This document shows positions 50,101 to 62,222 of a stretch of DNA of 64,000 nt, in pieces. This DNA comes from Penelope pileata. Its lineage: Eukaryota > Chordata > Aves > Galliformes > Cracidae. Position 1 is the stretch's first letter. Each line of letters opens with the position of its first letter. The position numbers and the translations under genes are program-made. Where the stretch lies: positions 660,620-724,619 of the forward strand of contig WBMW01005910.1 in NCBI GenBank assembly GCA_013396635.1. Reading direction: 5' to 3'. Under the pieces are notes generated by a model, which had not been told where the DNA came from, did no database searches, and saw only the letters and a list, made by a program, of their open reading frames with translations.

Positions 50101-53100
50101 AACACATGAAACACCTGCAAAACTTCTGTTGATTTTGTCAGCTTACTGGGTGGTTTAAGTCCTTCTGCTTCCTCACACCTATCACTAACCCCACTGCGTG
50201 TATTATCTCTACATTCCTCTCATGTAGAAGGCTCCATTCTGTGGAACTGAAATTCCTAGCCACAGCAAAATCAAGTTAAAGAAATTTCATTATACATTTT
50301 AATTTGTGAAGTAGCTGAAAGAAAATGTTTTTTGACAATTCCATAATCAGTTAGGTTGGTTAGTTTAAAAGGCCTGGTTTGGAGGGAAGTCTCCCAGTCT
50401 GCTGCTGTTAGAAATCACAAGGTCTATCTGCGTAATCTTGTGTCACGTCAAGTGCTGCACATACAGCAGCAGCAGTGTGAAAGGCACAGAGGAAAAAGCC
50501 CAAAAGTTCATTTTTTATATATGTGAATTACTGGAGAATGTGTAACGTTTCTCTGCTGGAGGATAAACCAAATATTTCCCTAAAGAGCTTAATAGGGCTT
50601 GGAGATGGCTATCCTGGCTTTGGAAAGCAATCATTTATCTTTGGTGTCAAACATGAACTTCCCTTGGCACTAAGAGCTCTGAGTGATGTTTCAGGTCACA
50701 CTGCCTCCCCAGTGCCTGCCCAGAAGAGAGGTCCTGGAGCTGTGTCCCCTCTGCCCTCTCAGCGATGATGGCGATCCCTCAGCAGCTTTACAAAATCCCT
50801 GGTTGACCTTAACTCAGGGAACAAATGTTCCTCAGAATAAACAGTTTGCAAAATGAGGCAGCTAATGGTGACATCTCAATGGTTCTTGCACAACTTCAGA
50901 AGAAGGAAGCTGGTGCTTCTGACTTTTCCCAGCTTTGAGTCTTCTGGGAGGAATGCAACAAAGGAGCTGTTGACATCCATGCTTGGAGTGGCTCATGATA
51001 TACTCCTGGTGGGAGAAAAAATACATTCTAGGGTTTCATAGCTGCACTTTGTGAAGCTGTTTCTAGCTGGTAGAATTTGTCTTACACGAGCCCAGCTGGA
51101 GAGAACACTCAATCACCCCAGGAACAGTGCCAAAGTGGAAATACTGCTCCCCTTGGAGGAGGAGCTTAAAGACTTTGACCTGATGTGGATTTAAAGCCTT
51201 CTGATAACTTCTGCTACAGAGGCAATGATATATGTGTCTCAGGAACAGTTTCTGCTCAGTAAACACTATCATATTTCATTTGTGGTCTCAGTCACCAAAA
51301 TGCATGCAGAGAGCTTGTTTTCAGGCCTGTTGCCACTGCAGTTTGTGGACCATGTCCCCTCCAAGAGCAGCACCCGTCCCCGTCTGGCAGGGGACGTACG
51401 CCCACGTGCAAGAACTTCCTTCAGCGGGGCAGGGTGCTCGTTGCTAAAGGCTTTGGAACAGATAATCACCACATCGTCCCCGAGAGAATTTTGATCATAA
51501 TTTTAGGATGGAGGAAATGGCAAACAAAGGCACTGACATGAGTGTGGGGGCCTAGAAAAGAGCAAAGATGAAGTCGGTGTGCAGCACTCTGGAGGCTCAC
51601 ACAATTATTCCTCAGGTGGGAAGGGGAGGAGGCGGAGATGAACGCAAGCAAAGAGCCAGGCTTTGCCACAGTGGATTCAGGAAAACAACAGCAGGAGTAG
51701 GTTCCTCCCCACCGATGACCTGTTGTATCATCCCGACAGTGAGGAAGGCATTGATGCTTTCCTCAGTGCCTAAATTCTGGGGGAACACAGTGCAGCTGCA
51801 GACATGCTTCATTTGCATTCGCAAACAAAGCCCTTTTGACTGTTTCAACATTTATTTACTTCCTTTTCCATTGCCAGGCCTTCCTTCTTCTTCTCCCCTT
51901 CCTTTTAGCTCTTTACAGGCAAAGAGGCTGCTGAAAGACAGGTTCACACATTGAAATATGAGATTCATTAGGACTTAGCATCCATCCTGAAAATACAAAG
52001 CGTAAGGCATATTTCCCTATTTGCTTATGCAGTGAAGAGCAAAATTACTCCAGTTGGGTGGGTACCAGGGGGTAGCATGTTGCTGCAGTGTCACTGGAAA
52101 GAATGGATTTCTCCCAGAGCTTCAAGCATTTGGCAGAGGCCCCATTGGGCTTGGCATGCTGAAGCCAGCTTTTCACTCAGCCACAACCACTCTGCAGGCT
52201 CCACGTTTAACATCGCTTCCACCTGCCACCTAGAGATGCTGTGCTGCTTGTTCAAGAGAGGTGTCCCAGTTCCAGCATCTTCACATTTACTCCAGTGTTG
52301 CAGGAAAAAAAAAAAAAGAGTCTGCATTTCCCATTTTATCCCCAAATCAAAGACAAAGGTGAGTCAGACAAGAGCCTTGCTTCTGCTGCCTCAATCCAGC
52401 ATAATTTCATCTATATTCCAATGCCATCCTTGCCTACAGAAGAAGCACAGGGTTGATGTGAGCACTAATCACTAGTACAGGAGGAACAGCTAGGCCATTT
52501 GTAATGCATGGATCACAGGATGGTGGAGATATTTTACTTTCATTTATTCCTTGCTTTCATAGTCCAACGCACAGGGAGGTGCATCCCTTCAACATACTGC
52601 AGAATTAGCCGATTTATTAGATGATCTCTCAAATAAAATGTCACATCTACAGCCCATTCAAGAAGCCCAGTGCTCCCCAAGTTCCTGGTGTGCAGCTATG
52701 GTAAACGATGAAGCAACAAAATATGTGTTGGTTCAGGCCACTTATCCTCTGACCTGTGCAGTTTCGGCAGCGAGGGAGGTAGCATTGCAGGCTGCTGAGT
52801 GGCTGCTGCTTTGAGTGGTTTTATCCAGAGCCAATGTTGTTTTCTTGGCCAAAAATAATGCTGGCTGGCAGTGATATTTTGGATGCAAGTGCCATCCGAT
52901 GGTCCTTAACAAATGCCATGGGTTTCTTCGTTGTTCTCAGGGACATCACTTTTTAAGCTAATGTGGGGCCATGCTGTAAATATGTGATCAAAAAGTAAAA
53001 GCATTTAATTTTTGAGAGATCCTTCTTGCATAATTCTTATTTTAACCTGTACAATCATGGGCCCATTTTCAAAATGTGTTTCTGTCTTTGGCTGTGTTCA

Positions 53101-55607
53101 GTTCTATTTCAGCACCCTCTGACCAAGGGAGAGTACTCTGAAATTAACAATATTGTTTTTTCTCAGCATTTAACACAAATGTATCTAGGAAGCAATTCTA
53201 CCCATAAGGGAAAATAAGATAAAAAAATTAAAAAAAAACTGTTTGTGCAATACGTTATAGGTGGACAGTAATTCTATTATTTAGCAAAAGGACTTTTCTG
53301 GCAGTTTCTATGTATCTATTCAGAAACATGTAAACATACACATACCAAAAGGAAATGAGGAAAATGCAGCTGGAAAAAGATAAATGAGACTTTCTCATGT
53401 AGGGAAAAAGGAAGGAGAAATCTTAAGAATACATATGACCTATCCCTCTGTGTTGCACTACCCAGAGAAATATCAGAAAATAATTTCAGCATAAGAAGAA
53501 AAAGATATTGTGCAAGTGAAGCAGTTATGGCAATTAAGTGTAAGTAAAGGAGTTAAAAGCCAATGGGAAAACTGATAAGTTTTGTGAAATTTGCCAAGCT
53601 TTTGTCATTTCTCCATGTGCAGTTATTGCATGCTCTTTTTCAGGGGTGACGTGTTCGTCCATGACAATATTTCTTCTGCTGCCAAGTTTGCTGAGGGTAG
53701 GGGCTTGTCTGAAGACTGGAAAAAGGGGTAGTTTAAGGAATAATATCCTTTCAGATGTGACCCATAGAATAGATGTTTCTAAACGAAGTGTATTTCCCAG
53801 TCTTTTTTTTTGTTTTTGTCTATACAGAGGACTTTGCTCTACAAAGTGATTTTAAACACCCATCTTTTGGTTTTGAAATCTTCAATGACCTGGAACACAA
53901 AAGAATAGTAAGAAATAGAGATCTATTTTGCTGAGCGGGGCAGGACCAGGAGCTTTGGTCTGTGGAAATTTAGAATCAATCTCTGGGATTGCTACTGAAG
54001 ATTGCAGCTCCCAGAATGCCTTCCAGGAGAAATGAGAGCCACATAATCTGTAGGTTGTAGCTAGCTGCAGGAAAACAGTAAAGTAGAGACCTGAGGCATA
54101 AACCTGGCAGTGGGATCAGCATCTAACCCAGTCTTTTGATTGCCTCACACAAACAGAATAAATAGCTGCTAACAAACAGAAGACATGCATTGTGAAGACC
54201 TTTGCCCTCCCCGGCTTGGATGCGATGATTCTCGTGACATTAATATGAATAGACTGATTCACTGTTTGCCTCTGTGCCTGGGAGATGGTATCTTTATCAA
54301 AACATATTTCCACTTCTCAGAAGAGTGCTAAAAACAGCAGAGGTGCTAAACTGGCAGCAAGATGCAGACTCTGTGGATCATTGTTCTGTATTCCTGCCTA
54401 GATAACTACACCAACTCCTAAAGGATAATAATGTGGAGACAGACACAGAAGAAGCTGTGCTTGTTCCTTTGATGCATATATTTGTTAAGACTGAAGTATC
54501 TACAAAGCAAGAGACAGCATTCCGCAGTCCCACAGGCAGACCAGAAAAGAAGCCATGGCCCCCCGAATTCCTTTACTGGTTCCCGACTTGGGAGTTCAAA
54601 TGCACCAAGAGCTCCTTTTGGAGCTCGGATCTCCATACCTTCGATGACAGGTCATGCCATGAGGTATATTCCAGCTCCAGAGCAGTGGCAAGGGTTCAGC
54701 TGTTGCTACCAGACCTCCTGTAATTTGGGCCTGGAAGGCTGAGGTAAAGGAGACAGTGATATCGAAGTATGGTGCTGTTGTGCTGTGGATTCTTCCTTGT
54801 CTTTCTGTAATCAAAGCTGAAGTTCCTGAAGAGAACGGGTAAAATAATATGGAAGGAAAATTGTTATCTTTCTGTGGGTGTCAACCCAGATCCTGCTGTG
54901 TTCCAGCTTCCCACAGCTCTGCTGCATAGCCGTTGTAGCAAGTGATTGACTGCTTTGGAGAGGTATGCTAAATAAATGTCTTTATTCCACAAGAAAGGAC
55001 CATGAGAGCCTTGTTTAACGTGTTCTGGAGAAAAAGGTTGTCCAAGAGAGCATTTGTGGATGTGTAGCAGTGTTTGAACCCAGAGAAGCATTCTAGGAAA
55101 TTTCTTTCACTTTTCAACTGTTTTGCTGGGCTGATGCTCACCACACTACAGACCACAACAGATCTCAGGCCTGAAGGTACTGGGTGGAAGAGTGCTGCTT
55201 GTCCACCTTTGGTGAAAGTCTTCCTTCTACAATGTATATCTTCTGTGCTGTTTGTACTTTTTTCCTTCTTCCTACAGAAGTGATCTGTTTCTCTAAGTAC
55301 CTTTGCTCATCACAGTGAGCAGGAAGAGTTTTATTTAAGACACTATTTTTTTTTTTTCTCATAGCAGAAGCAGATTTTTTGTCATGTTATCTCTGCTCTT
55401 ATACCACGTGGTGAATGTAAACTCAAAACACTCACCCTCTACAGGCCCTCCTTTCAGGTGATATTTAGGAGACAGCCTGAAGTACAAGTTATCTTTGCAC
55501 TACGTAACGCTAGTCAGTGGGATGTGATGATTCAGATTTGATTTTCTCTACTAAAAGCTGGATGGAAGGAAGGTTGTAGACAGGGTTTTTTGGAGGATGA
55601 CAAAAGA
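47169..55607. other. Intron 1 sequence, no gene recognised
   Basis: AT-rich DNA with an (ATTT)n run at 47846-47864, an A13 run at 52305-52317 and a T12 run at 55346-55357. Frames of 130-150 codons (49095-49547 minus, 51568-51954 plus, 52032-52475 plus) carry no recognisable motif and overlap simple repeats in part. Confidence 0.5.
47846..47864. repeat. (ATTT)n short tandem repeat
   Basis: Nearly five copies of ATTT in an AT-rich context. Confidence 0.85.
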
Positions 55608-55841
55608 TCAGGTCATGCCCTGCTGACAAGAAGGGACTGAGAAATTGTGCACACCTGCTGATGAAACACCTTCTCCTCCAGTGGACTCTAGGAACTCTTT
55701 CATAGTGATGGTAGAGCTTGTGGTATTAGCGATTGTTGCAGAACACCCTCTTCCCTGTCCATGCTCATTGGAGCCCACTTGATTGGCTGTTGCAAGCTGC
55801 CTGCTGGCCAAAAGGAGCACCACAACAAGCAGTCTCATCAT
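55608..55841 (-). other. Secreted-protein-like ORF of unknown origin
   Basis: A 77-codon minus-strand frame from ATG 55841 to TGA. Residues 1-20 (MMRLLVVVLLLASRQLATAN) form a textbook signal peptide: basic n-region, leucine/valine core and a small-residue cleavage site near ATA|NQ. The remainder has two sequons (NTT and NFS), two cysteines and Ser/Thr/Gly-rich composition, as in a short extracellular or mucin-like peptide. I do not recognise it. About 240 bases upstream on the same strand is a 39-base segment with good splice signals on both sides (56082-56120). It could be a nested minus-strand gene, a decayed retrocopy or chance. Confidence 0.2.
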
Positions 55842-56307
55842 GGTCCAATTTCAGTGACAACATCCATGCCCTGCCAAGCAAAACCCAGCTAGCTGCAAGG
55901 GGTTAGCACTGTGCTCTCTGTCCTGTGTGGTGTGTGGCTAGCCTTGCAGTGGCTGCAGTCTACAGATCGGAGAAATCTTTTATTTCTTGGGGCTGCAGTG
56001 GCGGGTGCTCCTGCAATCAAGCTGAACCTTGTCACAAGTGGGTCACAGATGGTTTCAGTGGAACAGGAGGCAAATGCTTACCAGATCAGTGGTGTGGCCC
56101 ACAAAGTTTGTTCTCATGCTCTGGAAGAGAATGCAGTGCAGACATGCAAACAGTGAACACATTCTGTTCCTATTAAAGACAGTGGGTGAAGCCATTTGAA
56201 AATCCCTGTGATAAGGTACTTGAAGTACTACTGTTTTTAAAAAAAAAAAAAACAGTTACATTATTATTTAAGGATTAATTGGGCGGAAAAATGGTGTCCT
56301 TCAATAG

Positions 56308-56323
56308 AAAAAAAAAAAAAAAA
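56308..56323. repeat. A16 homopolymer
   Basis: One of two A-runs 55 bases apart. The other, A14 at 56239-56252, is flanked by CTGTTTTT and AAAAACAG and could fold back on itself. Confidence 0.85.
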
Positions 56324-59300
56324 GGCTTGAATAATGTGAACAAGCCATAAATCCCGAGCAGGTCTTTGTGGAAACTCAGTTTCCCCTGCTTTTATGAGCC
56401 ATCACCTCAGGAATCTTTTCCCCTGACTGTCAGAAAACATCTTGATTTCATCAGTGTCCATCTACAGCATTGCTGGATATGGTTAGGGTTGAATGTGCTC
56501 TTCCTTGAGCTTCCACTGTGCTTGTACTGACACACTAATAAGTGACAGGAGGAAAAAAGTAGGCTCATTGCAGTTGTTTCTTCCTGGAGGAACACAGTGG
56601 TACCTCTCTACAGAGCCCTTGCAAGGATATGAGTTACAAAAACTCAAAAAATCCAGGGTTTGATCCATCTGGGCTCAGGATTTGGGAATCAATTTAGTTT
56701 GCACAAAATCCTTATGCACAGCAGTTGGGTCTGGCAGTGATACTGTTGTTATCATAACATTATGACCTCCAGCAGGAACTAGTATCTCTTCATGTTAAAT
56801 TTTGTGCAAGCATGGAAGAGAGACTGTCTCTGCCACAAGGGCCTGCAGACTAAATAAAATTTCCTATCTCTGACGGCAGAGCAGTTGGAAACCACATCAA
56901 GATAGCTTGGGTAGCGCTGTATGTGCCATGTGTGGTGAGATCCAACAGGGCCACCAAAGAAACAAGTCAGAGAGCAGCAGGGGTAGAGGAGGATGGGGGA
57001 AGTTTTCTCTCTTTAAATGACCTTACACAAAATTAATATTGTAACACTCTGTGCACTGTCTGGAGCAGGAGGTTGATTTGTCAAAACTGGAATACCTAAC
57101 TGGATATTTCTGAGGCTTCTTCTGAGGACTTGCAGGAAGATGTGATGCTGGCCTGAGCTATGGGAAGTTGTTGTCCTATGAGGTTGATAAGATCCTGCTA
57201 CACAGGGCTGGTGGTCCACTGACTTCCAGACCTCAGGGAAAAACCTTCCTTGGTGTGAAGGATAACTGAATGACATACCACGTCAGTGTTAACACAGAAG
57301 GGTAGGATATTCTGTCCCCTCACCTGCACCTGGAAGTAAATTTGCAGCACTCTTCCCAGACTCTCCTGCTACCCCTAGAAAAGCACTAACTCTACTGTCC
57401 ACCAAGGGTTGTGACTGATGTCCCCTTCTGCAGATGCCCGTAAAGATGTGACGGTCAGCTTTGTGCAGCATCGCACCTCACCTGTAATTGTTTGCCATCC
57501 AGGTTCCACAGTGAGCCAGAACTCAGGTAATGGTGCAGCCATCAAACAGTACCTGGCTTTGTATGGAAGATGTAAACAGTTCAGTATCAAGCCAGCAATT
57601 TTCTTGAAAATGTGAAGAAATGAAAAATGCTGGGTGTTTCTCAGCAAAGCTAGTTTTAGCATAGATTGAAACAAACAGAAGTATGAGTTATGATTCCTGC
57701 CTTGCTCTGGCAAAGGCCCCTGCTAAGTGGGTTGAAGGTGTTATCGTTCCAACTCTCCTCTTTACTCTGTAGCTGAAAAAAGAGAATATGAGCACTGTGT
57801 TAATGTAACAGAGCATTTCTGAGGAGGTTTGCTAGTAATAAGCCCAGGAATGACATAATAGTACCCTGCCCTATGAGCTGGGAGTGCCATCTCTGCTAAG
57901 GCAAGGCCAGCGTTGCCTCAGAAACAACGATGCAACCTGCTGCTGGGGACAGATCCATCAGATGTAGCTAATAGAGCAAGGCAGGCTTTGCTCCCCATGT
58001 TGTCCAATACAAAAGCTACTTCTAACACTCAAAGTGTCGGATCCAGTTCAGCAGAGCTTGCATTTTGACTGAGCTTTTGGGAAGACCCATACTTATCACC
58101 ATGTTGTTAATGCAAGGAGAACACAGCTAGCTGATTTGTACTATCAACAAGGAAACTATGGTGGTTCATTTAATTTAACACAAGTGTGGAGCAAATACCA
58201 CGTTGAATTCAGCTTTACAACATGACCTTATAATATAACACAAGAATCAGATGAGGGAATTTGCATGCTGCTTTCTCTCTTAGCCAACATCCTTCAACAT
58301 CCTCTGCCCTTTGAGCACATTTCTTAATGCTTTTTCATTTAAATGTTCAGAGATTTCTATCCTGGGTGTCTTTCATGCTGAAGTGAGGCTGCGTGGAGAA
58401 GAGGTGGAGTAGGGATCTCAGAGCTGGTGCTCTGCTGCGTTATTGTTTGAACTACGCAGTCAGCTTAGAGAGTCAGACCTTCGCTTTTAGATGCTCTTGC
58501 AAGATCAAAATGTATAAATCATATAAAAGATTGTAGTGTGAAGCCGTATTATGCTTCTTCATCTAGAAGCTGAATTTAGCAGAGAGAGAAATACAGATTT
58601 CACACAGATCTGAATGAAAACAGATCCCTGATCAGGGAATCCTGTAAGTTGTGCAGAGTAACAGATTGAAGACAGCGGCAAATGATGACTCTTCACAGAC
58701 TTTATCAATGTTGCCTACATCTCTGGAGGTAACTAGGCTACTTGTCTTAAAAACATAAAGCCTCAAGGAAGGTGGTAAAGCCCTGTCTCTGCTTCAGCTC
58801 CCCAGAAGGGTGTGCTGCAGGGGTACATACTTTAGCTAATGGAAGAGAAAATCTGTCAAAAGTGCTTTGTGGAAGGAGGAGAGAAGGCATGTCAAAGCCA
58901 GAGTGCGAAGTATCAGGGAGAGGGGGAGCTTCCTTAGCTCAGAGATCTCCAGGAGACCCCATGAAGGCAGAGGAGCTGCCTAGGAGTTGTTACATGTGGC
59001 ATCTTGTTGAGGTTTAGCAGAAGAGTCCCCCATTGCCCCGAAGGCAGTAATCAAGCCACATCACTGAGGTTACAATAGCAGGACACGGGGTTTGTTTGTT
59101 TTGCCATGCTAATTGCTGTTTGATAAAAAGTTCAAATGGTTCACAGCTTTATAAACCTGTCAGGTGTGTCAGCTGAGTGTGAAATTCATCCAAACTGCAC
59201 AAGCTTTCCTGCTTGAACCCCTTCACCCCAAGCACCTGGGCAGGCAAACCTGCACAAACCAGGCTCCCACCCCAGGGATGACCTTGAAGCTGTGAAATCC

Positions 59301-62017
59301 CAGGCACATGTGAGATGCAAACCACAGAGAAACTGCAGCAGGAATACAAAGCACAGAGAAAACCAGGCAGCTTCCTGAAGGAGGACACCTTCAACAGCAT
59401 GGCAGAAATCTGCCCATTTACAGATGGATTCAGGCTCTGGAGCCAAACATCAGAGCAGTCAGATCCACAGGTCTCCCTACTGGTGCAGCAGGCTGACACC
59501 ATGCATCCATCCACATTCTTCTGTTCCTGAAGCGCAAAGCCTTCATGATCTGCTCCAGCATGGCCTGAGCCTCAGGCAACTTACCTGGAGGATCTAACCC
59601 ATCCCTGAAGAACCAAGCAGGCACACGGTGTGCTAACGCAAGCCTTCTCCCTTAATGCTGCATGCAGGTGGGAAGCTGCCATGGGGTTGGTTCAAATTGC
59701 TGGGGCCAGGGCAGTCTCTGCCTCTGATAGTGTGGGAAGAAGCTGGGTGTGTGGATTTGTTATGCAATCCACAGTGTGGTGTCCTAACTGCTCCTATTCA
59801 TGAAGAAAATGTTGGGATGCCTGACCTACAGGAATGACATAGCAGTAATACCTCGCATGTGCTGCTAAAGTTCAGTGTTGAGACATGTGATCCTACACCT
59901 GTCAGATTAAATAAGCTTTAGAGCAGGCTGGTTGGAGATGAAGTTCTTTTATGTGCTGCGTAGGCAAGACGCCAAAGCCGAGGCTGGGCAGGATTCTTAG
60001 CATGCTCACATACTACGCGTGCTTTTTTTTGCCAAGCAGATAGACATATCCACTCTCACAGTCACGATCACATTCATCATTTATGGTCTCTGGTCTCTCT
60101 GTGGTCTCCTGATGGAGTAACGTGACTCACTGGTGCACTGGAGAGGAGACTGAAATCCCACAGTGCTGTGAGGATGTCATGTCCAGCAGCCCCGTCGGGC
60201 TCTGGGACTCAGCAGAGAGTTTATCTCCCAGCTGGATAGAGGCAGCTATGGCCTCTCAGTCTTCGCAAGGCACAAATGTGTTGGATCTTCAAGGCTGGTT
60301 AAGAGGAACCCAGCCCCTTACAGCTTCTTCAGAGGTAAAGCTTAGCCAGAGCAGTGATTTGCTTGCTAATTGGTGCATCACCATTGTGAATGCTGTACAA
60401 TCTCATCGGCACCACCAGGTTGAAAGGATTCAGGTTTCAGACTCAAGCTCCTGACTGTATCCCCCTGTGCCAATAGGGATGTTTTTCTCCCTCTCTCATC
60501 TGGGTATAAGTCAAGCTAGCCTTTCCTTCCTGAATGACGAGGTTAGGACTCAGACACACCAGCACCTGCAACTGGTGTTGGCAGATCCCCAAGCATCCAA
60601 CAATATGAGCATCCTCATTTCACAACTATAGTTGGACAAAAGCTTAAGGAAAGGGTTTTAAGCTAACAACAGCATCTCACAGACGACAGGAGGTGCTTTC
60701 CAGCAGCAGAGGAGCCCTGCAGAGCCCAGCAGCGAAGCCCAGCCCTGCTAGCAGGAGACCAGTGCGGTGCCACATAGGTCAGCACGGACAGGTTTGGCGC
60801 CAGCAGGCACACTGCCATGCACACAAGCAAGGAGACAACGCCACAGTAAGAACATGATGTGAGGCACTGAGACACTGAAATAATTGGCTAATCCAGCCAG
60901 GCTGCAAGTATTAAAATACAAAGCCCAGCTCTGTCTATTAATTCCTTCATTTGGGTCTTTTCTACCATTGGTTGAAAATAACAAGTAAAAAGCTGGATAT
61001 GAGTTGGATATCAGAATTTGTGCTGCTGTTGTCCCAGTGGCTCTGGCTATTGCTCCATGAGGAAAGTTTAGTTTCTTCTTCCTGCATAATCTTCCATGCC
61101 TTGGGGAAATTGCTTGAAGTGGGTATGTCTGTCACATGTGCAATGAGAAAAGTTTTTCCCTAAAGAAGGAGAATTAATTCTGCTGAAATCATAGCCTTGG
61201 CATTTCTGACCTAAGTTCTCAATGAGCAAAAAATAATGCTTAAAGATCCTCACCAGGCTTAGGGGAAAACCAGCGTAAAGGATCACAGTTTCAGCTTGGA
61301 TGTCTTGGATTAAAACCCCTGTGATTTATTTTTCATTTCCTAATGGAAGAGTTACGAATTCCTTAATGGGTGTCATAACATTACTATCAGCACCTGCTTT
61401 GTAGGACAACATCAGCATTGTACAGGTGTTTTTCTGCTCATTCAGCATCTTGCTCCAGTGGAGGATGTTTCCCCAAGCATTACAATGTCCTGTTTCGCAG
61501 CACGGATGGATATTTAAAGAGTGTATGGGGAAAGAGAGTAAATAAAGAAAGGCATACTTCAGATCTGTAGAAATGTAATTAAATGAAGCCCATACCAAAC
61601 AAATCCTGTCTTTCTCTTTTCCAGCAGCACACAGTGGAATGATGTACATTGAGCAGCATGAATTTAAACCAAAGTCAATTACTGACAACATGAGTGTAGG
61701 GGAAGTTAATGAACTGATTTTCTACAGTCTGTTCAGTCTAATGAAAACTCCTTGTTTCATGAAGTAAAACTTACATCTGACTCTGTTTAATGTTTTTTAA
61801 GCAAAATATATTTTTAAGAAAAATATATAAAAAAAAAAAGTTGATTAAAAGTAGATTCCTTCAGAATCTGGATGGTATTCTAGAGAAAACAGAAGATGTA
61901 CCAGAGTTTGTTTTAACAGTATCTACAAAATTCTCACCATAATTTAGGGAATGAAAATAATTAGCTAACTAATTTTTCATCTAGCTCAGGCTCCAGTAGA
62001 ACAAGGGCAGTGCTAGC

Positions 62018-62063
62018 TAGCTGGAGTTTACTACAGCTAGATAGCTGGAGTTTAGCTGTAGTA
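62018..62063. repeat. Compound direct and inverted repeat
   Basis: A 13-base unit TAGCTGGAGTTTA occurs at 62018-62030 and 62042-62054, period 24. Overlapping it, TACTACAGCTA (62029-62039) and TAGCTGTAGTA (62053-62063) are perfect 11-base inverted arms around a 13-base loop. Confidence 0.9.
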
Positions 62064-62222
62064 GACACTAAGTAATGAAATTTGTTTATGATTGGTGTAA
62101 AGTCTTAACCAAAGTAACCGATGAACCTGACTGCTTCATGACTTAAGCTTCGCGTGGTCTTCTTAGCTCTTCACAGATAAAACTGATGCTGCAGAGAATG
62201 TTGCTGGAGGACTCAGGTAGGC

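Larger units (their letters stand above)
55842..62222. other. Intron 1 sequence, no gene recognised
   Basis: Homopolymers A14 (56239-56252) and A16 (56308-56323), a perfect 14-base palindrome at 58625-58638 and a compound repeat at 62018-62063. The Cys-rich + strand frame at 55925-56176 looks striking but has no family pattern that I know. Frames near 59150-59620 and 60122-60454 are unremarkable. Confidence 0.5.

Noticed and set aside
55925..56176. Cys-rich 83-codon + strand frame
   Set aside because: The cysteine spacing is eye-catching (WGCSGGCSCNQAEPC) but fits no defensin, EGF or zinc-finger pattern that I know, and there is no signal peptide of convincing form.
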